Below, in pieces: positions 1-5,996 of a stretch of DNA of 5,996 nucleotides. The position numbers were made by a program, and so were the translations under genes. The stretch is from Spirochaetales bacterium. Its GTDB lineage: Bacteria; Spirochaetota; Spirochaetia; Treponematales; Rectinemataceae. Under the pieces are notes generated by a model that searched no databases, was not told the DNA's origin, and saw nothing but the letters and a program-made list of their open reading frames with translations. How positions within the stretch are numbered: the stretch's first letter is position 1; the number at the start of each line of letters is the position of its first letter. The stretch is from NCBI GenBank assembly GCA_015657395.1, contig JADLKI010000005.1, positions 99,248 through 105,243 on the forward strand, read 5' to 3'.

Positions 1-600
1 CCCGGCCCCCGCTTTATAATTCTGCCTGAATCCCTCTACATAACGGAGTCCGCGCAGAAGGCCCTGAAAAAGGCCCTGCGGAGGGCTTCGCCTTACAGGC
101 TCACGCTAGACACGGCCTTCTCCGACGTCATCGGCAACTGTGCGGCGGTGCCGCGGCCCGGCCAGCCAGGCACCTGGATTTTCCCGAATCTGATACAGGG
201 ATATACCGAGCTGCACAGGCTCGGGTACGCCCATTCGGTCGAAGTCTGGAAGGAAGGGGCGCTCGTCGGCGGCCTCTACGGCGTGAGCATCGGGGCCGCA
301 TTCTTCGGCGAATCGATGTTCAGCCTCGAGAGCAACGCGTCCAAGATCGGCTTTCTCTCGCTGGCCGCGACGCTCTTCGCCCGGGGCTTCGCCTTTGTCG
401 ACTGCCAGGTCTATACGCCTTATCTTGAACTGATGGGAGGCATCGAAGTGCCGCGCCCGCTCTATCTCTCCATGCTCGGGCAGGCGCTTGCGGCTCCAAC
501 GCTGAAAGGAAACTGGGCCGAGCCCTTCCCCGACTTTCCGGACACAGAGCTCATCATCTCTTTCAAGAAAATCTCCGAAACAGTAACATATCACTCGTAG
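1..600 (+). CDS. aat: Leucyl/phenylalanyl-tRNA--protein transferase (5' partial)
   Basis: Aat transfers Leu or Phe from aminoacyl-tRNA to the N-terminus of proteins that begin with Lys or Arg. This creates a primary N-degron read by ClpS and degraded by ClpAP in the cytoplasm. The frame is open from base 1 and ends at TAG 598-600, giving 199 residues. The first visible residues (PGPRFIILPESL) match E. coli Aat at about residue 61 as I recall that sequence, so roughly 60 N-terminal residues are missing off the window edge; this is not a broken gene. Family landmarks in order are AFSDVIGNCA, GTWI, LHRLGYAHSVEVW, LVGGLYGV, FFGESMFS (Glu at fragment residue 104) and DCQ (Gln at 136). The last two hold residues described as catalytic in E. 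coli Aat (E156 and Q188). The protein ends soon after the conserved core with a short polar tail. An internal ATG at 148 is not the start, because conserved sequence runs upstream of it. The gene lies 18 bp before a radical SAM gene on the same strand. Confidence 0.96.
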   Translation, partial: PGPRFIILPESLYITESAQKALKKALRRASPYRLTLDTAFSDVIGNCAAVPRPGQPGTWIFPNLIQGYTELHRLGYAHSVEVWKEGALVGGLYGVSIGAAFFGESMFSLESNASKIGFLSLAATLFARGFAFVDCQVYTPYLELMGGIEVPRPLYLSMLGQALAAPTLKGNWAEPFPDFPDTELIISFKKISETVTYHS

Positions 601-618
601 CGAACGAATGGGAAAAAG

Positions 619-2433
619 ATGAAACTGCTTTTTGTACAACTGCCTTCGCAGATGCCCGACTGGAGTTCGGCTCCCGCAAACGTTCCTCTTGCGGCGGGGT
701 ATTTGGCCTCCTACGCCGAATCGAAGGGCTTTCTTGCCCGTCGGGAATGGACAATTCTGGAGCCCGAAATTGCGAACTTTGGCTCCGACTCTTCGATCAT
801 CTCATCGATCACCGCGCGCGAACCCGACATCGTCGCCTTCACGCTCTATTCCTGGAACCTCGAGCGCAGTCTCTTCATTGCGGAGAGGCTCGTCTCTCTT
901 TTGCCGCATGTCCGTCTGATTGCGGGGGGGCCGGAAGTCATCGAGCACATGCCCGTCACCGTGCGGACCCCATTCCACAGTCTGGTCTACGGCGAAGGCG
1001 AAGAAGCCTTTGCGGCAGTGCTGCAGGATATTCAGGAGCACCGGCCTCTCTCGCCATCCTATCGTTCCGACTCGCTCATCGATCTGTCGAAGCTGCCCAA
1101 CCCATATCTGAGCGGCGCCCTCCGCTTCGACCCGAACACCCAGGTCCACCTCGAGACCATGCGCGGCTGCAGCGCTAAATGCTCATATTGTTATTACGGA
1201 AAGAATTACAAGACACTTCGTCGCTTTCCCCATGAGCAGGCCACCGAGGTGATCCGCGCGGCCTCGGAGGCCGGAGTCTCCGAGATATACATCATGGACC
1301 CCAATTTCCAGAGCGGCACCGACTTTGCCGGCAGACTGAGGGACATCGCCTACGCAAACCACGCGCACACCGCGATCCACACCGAGCTCAGGCTCGAGGG
1401 GATCAATGATGAGATCGCCGGCCTTCTGAAGGAAGCCGGCGTCGCTTCGGTCGAGGTCGGACTCCAGAGCACCAATCCCAAGGCGCTCGAGGCGGTTCAC
1501 CGGACTTTTGACAAGAAGGCGTTCGAGCGCGGCGCAGAACTCCTGCAGAAGCAGAAGATCATGATAAAAACCGGACTTATCCTTGGGCTGCCCTACGACG
1601 GCTACGAACAGGTGATCGAGACCTTCGACTTCCTCGGCATGCAGGGACTCGGCCAGGAAGCAGAACTGTATCCGCTCTCGCTGCTCCCCGGCACGGAGAT
1701 CAGGGAACGCGCGGACGAATACGGCATGAGCTCGATGGAAATTCCGCCCTACCTCGTGACCAGCACCCACTGGATATCCTACGACGACATGGTCGATGCG
1801 ATCGCGACCTTCGAGGAAAGCTTCGACGTCGAGTGGGCGATGCCTCCTGCACCGCACTTCCAGCTTTTTAAGGAGGGCTTTGTCTCTTTCATCGACACAA
1901 GGAAACCGGAAAATATAGACTGGATGCGCCTCAATCCCGAAAAGCTCTCGAGCTCGGTCACGCTGTTGATCGATGCCGATGATCCTGAAATTCTCTCCCG
2001 GATCGTGCGCGCGGCCAGGGACCTGCGGAAGGACAACCCCTACACTCTGTATCAGATCGTGCTCACGAGCGAAACCAGAATCCCCTCCGAGAAACTGGTG
2101 GACAGAATCAGGGACGCATTCCTCAACCCCGAACATTACTACGAGCTTGAGAATTCCTTCTCGCCCGATCCCCAGACGAGCTATCAGGCGAGGATGTTCT
2201 TTGCGACAAAGAATTTCACGCTCGCGTACAGAGCCCTCGAAGAGGCTCAGGACATGGAGACGATGGTCGTCCTCAACGGCCGGGGCGGGTACAACGCCGA
2301 CCGTCTGGCCGAACTGCTGCCCTATGTCATCTTCGACAAGCAGGCTCTTCCCTTTGACCGGCTCTACGAACTCATCTCGATCTACGCCGACTTCCCCCAC
2401 ATGCTCATCGAAGCGCCGGAAGGGCTCCTCTGA
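619..2433 (+). CDS. B12-binding-domain radical SAM protein, substrate unknown
   Basis: This 604-residue protein is a radical S-adenosylmethionine enzyme with an N-terminal cobalamin-binding-type domain. Residues ~1-135 form an alternating strand/helix region ending in LIAGGPEV (about 100-107). The cobalamin-ligating DxHxxG motif is absent, as in many members of this class. The radical SAM core spans roughly 170-400. The cluster motif CxxxCxxC is C184, C188 and C191, followed by the usual aromatic residue (Y192). YIMDPNF (224-230), EVGLQST (279-285) and GLILGLP (319-325) match core strands of this family. Residues ~435-604 are a C-terminal region I do not recognise; it is rich in acidic residues and has no extra Cys motif. 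There is no signal peptide, so it is cytoplasmic and requires a [4Fe-4S] cluster. The start at ATG 619 begins directly with the typical MKLLFVQLP strand; the preceding purine run GGGAAAAAG (610-618) is only a weak ribosome site, so translation may be coupled to aat. Possible chemistries include methylation, ring closure or tailoring; nothing visible selects among them. Confidence 0.93.
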   Translation: MKLLFVQLPSQMPDWSSAPANVPLAAGYLASYAESKGFLARREWTILEPEIANFGSDSSIISSITAREPDIVAFTLYSWNLERSLFIAERLVSLLPHVRLIAGGPEVIEHMPVTVRTPFHSLVYGEGEEAFAAVLQDIQEHRPLSPSYRSDSLIDLSKLPNPYLSGALRFDPNTQVHLETMRGCSAKCSYCYYGKNYKTLRRFPHEQATEVIRAASEAGVSEIYIMDPNFQSGTDFAGRLRDIAYANHAHTAIHTELRLEGINDEIAGLLKEAGVASVEVGLQSTNPKALEAVHRTFDKKAFERGAELLQKQKIMIKTGLILGLPYDGYEQVIETFDFLGMQGLGQEAELYPLSLLPGTEIRERADEYGMSSMEIPPYLVTSTHWISYDDMVDAIATFEESFDVEWAMPPAPHFQLFKEGFVSFIDTRKPENIDWMRLNPEKLSSSVTLLIDADDPEILSRIVRAARDLRKDNPYTLYQIVLTSETRIPSEKLVDRIRDAFLNPEHYYELENSFSPDPQTSYQARMFFATKNFTLAYRALEEAQDMETMVVLNGRGGYNADRLAELLPYVIFDKQALPFDRLYELISIYADFPHMLIEAPEGLL

Positions 2434-3411
2434 TCAGTACATCATCCTGGGATCGGCCTTCCAGATTCCTTTGCCGGTCTGAAGGTAGGCACGGATATTC
2501 CGGAGCGTATCCTCCACCGATTTGCGCGTTGCCTGATGTGTCGAGCCGCCCACATGCGGCGAGAGGACAATATTGGGCAGCCTGTGGATCGGATATCTGG
2601 ACGGTGCTCCTATGACGCCGGTCTCGGGATACCTGTACCATGTGTCCACCGCCGCCCCCTTCAGGACACCGCCCTTGAGCGCCTCGTACAGGCCCTCTTC
2701 GTCCACGATGGAGCCGCGCCCCACGTTGACCAGGAATTTGCCCTTCATGGTCATGAGCAAATCCCTGGAAATAAGGCCCTCGGTCTCGCCCGTGGCCGGC
2801 AGGGCGATGAAGACTATCTCGGCGATATCCAGGGCTTCTTTCAGGGTTGGAAGCACGGCGTCAAAATGTTCCGGGACATCGGCGCTTTTCGATCTGCGCC
2901 AGCCATATACCCTGCAGTCGAATGCCTTCAAAAGCTTCGCCAGCTCCTTCCCGATGGCGCCGGTTCCCAGGATGACGCAGGTTCGTCCATAGAGGCTGTC
3001 CCAGCTGTCCTCCGCGCCGCGATTGACCCAGAAGCCATGCCAGACTTCATTTCTGAGGTCGTTGTGATACTCGATGATCCTTCCATAGAAAGCGAGCGTC
3101 ATCGCCAGGGCGCGCTCGGCGACATCGAAGGCATTGGCGTGCACGTTGTAGACTTCGATGCCGCGCTCAATGACCAGCTCGACGGGCAGATGGTTCAGTC
3201 CCGTGAAGGGCTGGAAAATGGCCTTCAGCCTGACCGCCTCTGAAATGACGCTGTGGGGTATGCGCCCGGCGATAATGACATCCAGGGAACCGATCTCGGG
3301 GGAGCCGGCGCTGAGCCCCTCATACCATGTATGCCCGGCAAACTCCTTTCGCAGCTGTGCGATGGCCGGCCCCCATACGGAGTGGACCGGCATGAACGAA
3401 CCTATATTCAT
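2434..3411 (-). CDS. D-isomer-specific 2-hydroxyacid dehydrogenase family protein
   Basis: This 325-residue NAD(P)-dependent oxidoreductase belongs to the family that interconverts D-2-hydroxyacids and 2-oxoacids (lactate, glycerate, glyoxylate, phosphoglycerate and relatives). Its own substrate cannot be read from sequence. The substrate-binding domain comes first, with VAERALAMTLAFYGR near 97-111. The Rossmann motif GxGxxG follows at G149, G151 and G154. The strand after it ends CRVYGWRRS (166-174), with Arg residues where NAD-specific enzymes carry Asp, which hints at NADP(H). NVGRGSIVDEEGL (229-241) contains the catalytic-type R232, and SPHVGG (284-289) contains the catalytic-type H286. 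The usual catalytic Glu, 29 residues after the Arg (the E of the EP motif), is Tyr here (Y261 in DTWYRYP). I chose ATG 3411 because a GAGG site sits 5 nt upstream and the family strand begins there. An upstream ATG at 3492 would add 27 low-value residues and cross the promoter region. The stop is TGA (2436-2434), directly abutting the stop of the convergent radical SAM gene. Confidence 0.93.
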   Translation of the reverse strand: MNIGSFMPVHSVWGPAIAQLRKEFAGHTWYEGLSAGSPEIGSLDVIIAGRIPHSVISEAVRLKAIFQPFTGLNHLPVELVIERGIEVYNVHANAFDVAERALAMTLAFYGRIIEYHNDLRNEVWHGFWVNRGAEDSWDSLYGRTCVILGTGAIGKELAKLLKAFDCRVYGWRRSKSADVPEHFDAVLPTLKEALDIAEIVFIALPATGETEGLISRDLLMTMKGKFLVNVGRGSIVDEEGLYEALKGGVLKGAAVDTWYRYPETGVIGAPSRYPIHRLPNIVLSPHVGGSTHQATRKSVEDTLRNIRAYLQTGKGIWKADPRMMY

Positions 3412-3416
3412 TGCAA

Positions 3417-3420
3417 CCTC
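3417..3420 (-). promoter_or_regulatory. Ribosome binding site of the dehydrogenase gene
   Basis: On the minus strand the sequence reads GAGG, then TTGCA, then ATG at 3411. This good Shine-Dalgarno match at 5 nt decides in favour of the 3411 start over the longer frame beginning at 3492. Confidence 0.65.
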
Positions 3421-3438
3421 GCTCGGAAAATAGAAAGT

Positions 3439-3444
3439 AGTATA
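3439..3444 (-). promoter_or_regulatory. Candidate -10 element for the dehydrogenase gene
   Basis: The minus strand reads TATACT here, 5 of 6 matches to the sigma-70 -10 consensus, inside an AT-rich tract about 28 bp upstream of the start codon. I find no convincing -35 hexamer 16-18 bp further upstream (GGCAAA lies at 17 bp). The promoter would therefore be weak, activator-dependent or recognised by another sigma factor. The low sequence complexity of the TATATATA tract makes a chance match likely. Confidence 0.3.
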
Positions 3445-3445
3445 T

Positions 3446-3459
3446 ATATGCAAGCATAT
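3446..3459. promoter_or_regulatory. 14-bp inverted repeat, possible operator
   Basis: ATATGC-AA-GCATAT is a perfect inverted repeat with a 2-nt centre. It lies in the divergent spacer just upstream of the candidate -10 of the dehydrogenase gene. The spacing is too tight for a good RNA hairpin, so a dimeric DNA-binding regulator is the more natural reading. No regulator gene is adjacent within the window, and the AT-rich context raises the chance of coincidence. Confidence 0.3.
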
Positions 3460-3468
3460 TTTTTGCCG

Positions 3469-3485
3469 GAGGCGCAAGAGGCGCC
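3469..3485. repeat. Small GC hairpin and 7-bp direct repeat in the divergent spacer
   Basis: GAGGCGC occurs twice (3469-3475 and 3478-3484) separated by AA. The same bases form a perfect 5-bp stem, GGCGC (3471-3475) with GCGCC (3481-3485), around a 5-nt loop. On the minus strand an A run, not a T run, follows, so it is not a standard intrinsic terminator in that direction. On the plus strand there is no T run either. It borders the candidate -35 of the ankyrin gene. Its role is unknown. Confidence 0.35.
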
Positions 3486-3514
3486 ATGACATTGTCGTTA
3501 TCTTGCGATATAGA
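3486..3514 (+). promoter_or_regulatory. Candidate sigma-70-type promoter of the ankyrin lipoprotein gene
   Basis: ATGACA (3486-3491, 5 of 6 matches to TTGACA) and TATAGA (3509-3514, 4 of 6 matches to TATAAT) are separated by exactly 17 bp. Transcription would begin near 3521 and leave a leader of about 55 nt before the ATG at 3576. This is the best hexamer pair I find in the spacer by eye. Confidence 0.45.
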
Positions 3515-3559
3515 TTGAGTAGGCTGCGAACTTCCTTGAAAGATGCCGATACTAAGAAA

Positions 3560-3566
3560 GGGAGAG
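3560..3566 (+). promoter_or_regulatory. Ribosome binding site of the ankyrin lipoprotein gene
   Basis: GGGAGAG lies 9 nt before ATG 3576, a purine-rich Shine-Dalgarno match at acceptable spacing. Together with the well-formed lipoprotein signal directly after the ATG, it fixes the start. Confidence 0.65.
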
Positions 3567-3575
3567 TTATAACCG

Positions 3576-3650
3576 ATGCAGAAGCGAAAATTGATAAACG
3601 CGCGTTTTTTATGCCTCATCATGCTCATCGCACTGTTGCTGGGGGGCTGT
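3576..3650 (+). other. Lipoprotein signal peptide and lipobox Cys of the ankyrin protein
   Basis: Residues 1-25 contain a positively charged start (K3, R4, K5, R10), a hydrophobic core rich in Leu, Ile and Met (11-22) and the lipobox L22-G23-G24-C25. Signal peptidase II would cleave before C25 (codon 3648-3650) after lipid attachment. Confidence 0.88.
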
Positions 3651-5996
3651 GCGACCTCCCTTGCGGCAAAGAATGACGTGACGCTCAGCGATCTCGTCAT
3701 CAAAGGCGATTTCGAAGGCATACGCAAGTTCTATTCGAACCAAGAGGAATTGAACAAAGCTTCCAATCAGGAGCCTTATGTGGGACTCTATCCTCTGCAC
3801 ATCGCGGTGACCCAGGGCAATACCCAGATCGCCGAAATCCTGATAGTGCTCGGTGCCAGAGTCGACAACAAGGACCTCTCCGGGAAAACCGCCCTGAGGT
3901 ATGCGGTGGACAGAAAGCAGGCCGACATGGTGAAGATGCTCGTCGACAGAGGGGCCGATCCCTTCAGCGCCGACGTTGGAGGAACTTCGGCGGCCCAGGT
4001 GGCGCTTCAATCCGACATAAACATTCTCGATGCCATGTTCAACTCGAAGAACATCAACAATACCGGCCCCGATGGCAGAACGATCCTCCACTATGCGGCC
4101 GATGCGCTCATGCCCAAGGAAGTGGACCTTCTGCTCTCCAAAGGCGCATCGGTGCAGATAAAGGACAAGGCCGACAGGACTGCCCTCGACCTCGTACTCC
4201 TCTACCCCGACAAAATCGAGGCGGCGCAGATCGCCGAAAAGCTCATCCTCAAGGGAGCCAACCCCTCATTCCCCGAATTCTCGTGGTTTGCCGTCACGGT
4301 CAGGGCCCCCGACTACAACGCCGTCCGGTTCTCAAACGGGAACACCCCTCTCCACGAGGCAATCTCCAGGTATCAGTCCGGCTTCGCCCTTTTTCTCCTG
4401 CTGAACAAGATTGACCCCGACCTCAAGAATCTCAACGGCGAGGCTCCCCTCCACCTGGCGGTCAAATCCGGCTATGTCGAAGGGGCGCAGCTGCTCCTGA
4501 AGAACAGGGCAAATCCCGACATCCTCGATGCGAATCAGAATACCCCCCTCCACCTGACCATTCCGCCTGCGCGACGCCTGGAGATGGTCAAGCTGCTCCT
4601 GAGCTACAAGGCCAACCTCGCTCTCATGGACAACAAGGGGAACACGCCGCTCCACAAGGCTGTCATGCAATTCTATACGCCCGAAATCGTCGACACTCTG
4701 ATCCAGGCGGGCGCACCCGTAAACGCCCAGAACGCGAACGGCGACACCCCCCTGATCCTCTGCGCGAGGACAGAGCACTACGAATATGCGAAATCGCTCA
4801 TCGAGGCGAAGGCCGAGATATTCAAGATGAATCAGGCGGGCGAGAACGCGCTCAGAATTGCCCTGTCAAAGGGATATAAGGCGGTCGACAATATTGTGCT
4901 TCCATTGAATGTCAACCAGAGCGACGACAACTCGAACAGCGTCCTCATGACCGCCGTCTCCCTGAGATCGCCGGCCGATGTCCTCAAGCTCATTCTCTCC
5001 AAGGGAGCGGACATCAATGCCAGAAATAAGGCACAGGACAGCGCCCTGCACGTCGCGGTCAGACAGAACTTTTCGGAACAGGGAATCGTGCTCCTGGATG
5101 CCAATGCGGACATCTTCCAGTACAACGCCCAGCAGGAGAACCCCCTCTTCCTCGCCCTCACCGCAAAGCCCGCAGCGCTTGAGTGGTTCTTTAGGCCCAA
5201 TGTCATCGCGGCCCGGGACGCAAACGGCGATTCTGTGGTACACCACGCGGCCCGGAAGAATCTGCCCGACGGCATCGCCTATCTCATCAAAAAGGGAGCG
5301 AGCCTCAACGTGCTCAACAATGCGGTCGAGACGCCGCTGCACACTGCCGCAAAGTACGATGCGACGGGTGCGATCCAGTACCTTGTCGGCGCCGGTTCTT
5401 CACTGAAGGCCGCCGACATAAAAGGCGATATTCCGCTTCAGAGTGCGGTCCTCGCGGGCGCCGAAAAGGCGACGGAGCAGCTCATCGCTGCAGGCTCTCC
5501 GCTGAACAGTCAAAACTACTCCGGAGAGACCGCCCTGCATCAGGCGGGCAAAAACAACAACGCTACAATCGTGCGGCTGCTGACCGCCAAGGGTGCACAG
5601 ACCGAAATTCAGGACAGCCGCGGATTCACCCCACTGGCGGCTGCGGCCGCGTACGGCGCCTACGATGCCGCAAGCGACCTATTGAAGGCAAATGCGCTCA
5701 TCGACACCCGCGACAATTCCGGCTCGACCCCGCTCTATCAGGCGGTCAGCGGAGAGCACATTGCGGTCGTCCGGCTGCTGCTGGTGAACAGCGCAGACAT
5801 CCACGCCCTCAACGCCCGTAGTCTGTCTCCCTTCAGACTCTCGCTCACGAAGAACACGCAGATTGCCGCCGAGTTCTACACCGACAAGCTGATCAACAAG
5901 CCCGATTCAAACGGCGACTGTGTGCTTCACATACTCGTCAACGACGGCATGAGCCAGGACCTGATCAGTGATGCACTAAAACACGGGGCGAATCCA
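3576..5996 (+). CDS. Ankyrin-repeat lipoprotein, ~22 repeats (3' partial)
   Basis: The frame is open for 807 codons from ATG 3576 to the window edge, with no stop. Residues 1-24 are a lipoprotein signal peptide: KRK near the start, a hydrophobic stretch, and lipobox LGGC with lipidated C25. Ala follows the Cys rather than Asp, consistent with outer-membrane sorting under the E. coli rule. After a short helical lead-in (~34-68), about 22 ankyrin repeats of 31-35 residues run head to tail from residue 69. Typical examples are NTPLHEA (from 256), NTPLHKA, ETPLHTA and STPLYQA, each followed by an LL..GA.. second helix and an N..D..G hairpin. One unit (~201-255) is expanded to 55 residues. I see no catalytic domain or other fold. 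Ankyrin arrays bind proteins, so an envelope-bound scaffold or partner-binding role is the sensible inference; the target is unknown. The gene is divergent from the dehydrogenase gene and has its own candidate promoter. Total length and any C-terminal domain lie beyond the window. Confidence 0.92.
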   Translation, partial: MQKRKLINARFLCLIMLIALLLGGCATSLAAKNDVTLSDLVIKGDFEGIRKFYSNQEELNKASNQEPYVGLYPLHIAVTQGNTQIAEILIVLGARVDNKDLSGKTALRYAVDRKQADMVKMLVDRGADPFSADVGGTSAAQVALQSDINILDAMFNSKNINNTGPDGRTILHYAADALMPKEVDLLLSKGASVQIKDKADRTALDLVLLYPDKIEAAQIAEKLILKGANPSFPEFSWFAVTVRAPDYNAVRFSNGNTPLHEAISRYQSGFALFLLLNKIDPDLKNLNGEAPLHLAVKSGYVEGAQLLLKNRANPDILDANQNTPLHLTIPPARRLEMVKLLLSYKANLALMDNKGNTPLHKAVMQFYTPEIVDTLIQAGAPVNAQNANGDTPLILCARTEHYEYAKSLIEAKAEIFKMNQAGENALRIALSKGYKAVDNIVLPLNVNQSDDNSNSVLMTAVSLRSPADVLKLILSKGADINARNKAQDSALHVAVRQNFSEQGIVLLDANADIFQYNAQQENPLFLALTAKPAALEWFFRPNVIAARDANGDSVVHHAARKNLPDGIAYLIKKGASLNVLNNAVETPLHTAAKYDATGAIQYLVGAGSSLKAADIKGDIPLQSAVLAGAEKATEQLIAAGSPLNSQNYSGETALHQAGKNNNATIVRLLTAKGAQTEIQDSRGFTPLAAAAAYGAYDAASDLLKANALIDTRDNSGSTPLYQAVSGEHIAVVRLLLVNSADIHALNARSLSPFRLSLTKNTQIAAEFYTDKLINKPDSNGDCVLHILVNDGMSQDLISDALKHGANP

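Noticed and set aside
601..618. Possible start at ATG 608 for the radical SAM gene
   Set aside because: It is in a different frame from the protein; ATG 619 gives the family-typical N-terminal strand.
106..754. Minus-strand open frames opposite aat and the start of the radical SAM gene
   Set aside because: They are antisense to the conserved Aat sequence, with arginine- and glutamate-rich translations typical of shadow frames.
1183..2400. Long open frame of 405 codons on the minus strand opposite the radical SAM gene
   Set aside because: It lies wholly antisense to a gene with clear family motifs, has no recognisable domain, and is the expected result of GC-rich codon bias leaving the complementary frame open.
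2536..3243. Plus-strand open frame of 235 codons opposite the dehydrogenase gene
   Set aside because: The opposite strand encodes an unmistakable 2-hydroxyacid dehydrogenase across the whole span; this frame shows no motif and is a shadow.
3412..3492. Longer N-terminus for the dehydrogenase starting at ATG 3492
   Set aside because: The extra 27 residues match nothing in the family, would overlap the candidate promoters, and the GAGG site points to 3411.
3543..3572. Nine-codon leader frame (ATG 3543 to TAA 3572) in the same frame as the ankyrin gene, ending 3 nt before its start
   Set aside because: It has only a weak purine run before it and no repeated regulatory codons; at this length an in-frame ATG and stop is likely by chance.
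4332..5342. Several minus-strand open frames of about 150 codons opposite the ankyrin gene
   Set aside because: They mirror the repeat coding pattern of the ankyrin array and have repetitive, low-complexity translations and no family match.

Overview
The window is GC-rich, compact bacterial chromosome carrying four protein genes and little spacer. The organism is probably a Gram-negative, possibly anaerobic bacterium. The signs are a lipobox lipoprotein, an Aat N-degron transferase and a B12-type radical SAM enzyme. A long ankyrin-repeat lipoprotein would suit a spirochaete (Treponema-like lineages carry such proteins), but other lipoprotein-rich phyla cannot be excluded from this sequence alone. 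No rRNA, tRNA, CRISPR array, insertion sequence or phage gene is visible.

Layout. (1) Positions 1-600 hold the 3' three quarters of aat, the leucyl/phenylalanyl-tRNA--protein transferase of the bacterial N-degron pathway; its first ~60 codons lie upstream of the window. (2) After 18 bp, at 619-2433 on the same strand, comes a 604-residue radical SAM protein with an N-terminal B12-binding-type domain and a C-terminal region I cannot assign. The spacing implies co-transcription with aat. (3) At 2434-3411 on the minus strand is a 325-residue D-isomer-specific 2-hydroxyacid dehydrogenase. Its stop codon directly abuts that of the radical SAM gene (the palindrome TGATCA), so the two genes converge with no terminator space. 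(4) Positions 3412-3575 are a divergent intergenic region of 164 bp with a candidate promoter for each side, a 14-bp inverted repeat and a small GC hairpin. (5) From 3576 to the window end is a lipoprotein made of about 22 tandem ankyrin repeats, still open at 5996.

Functional picture. No multi-gene pathway is evident. Aat acts on protein turnover in the cytoplasm. The radical SAM enzyme and the dehydrogenase are metabolic enzymes of unknown substrate. The ankyrin protein is an envelope-anchored protein-interaction scaffold.

I do not see a clear new system. The points most worth following are the dehydrogenase with Tyr at the normal catalytic Glu position, the aat/radical SAM pairing, the unassigned C-terminus of the radical SAM protein, and the size of the ankyrin lipoprotein.
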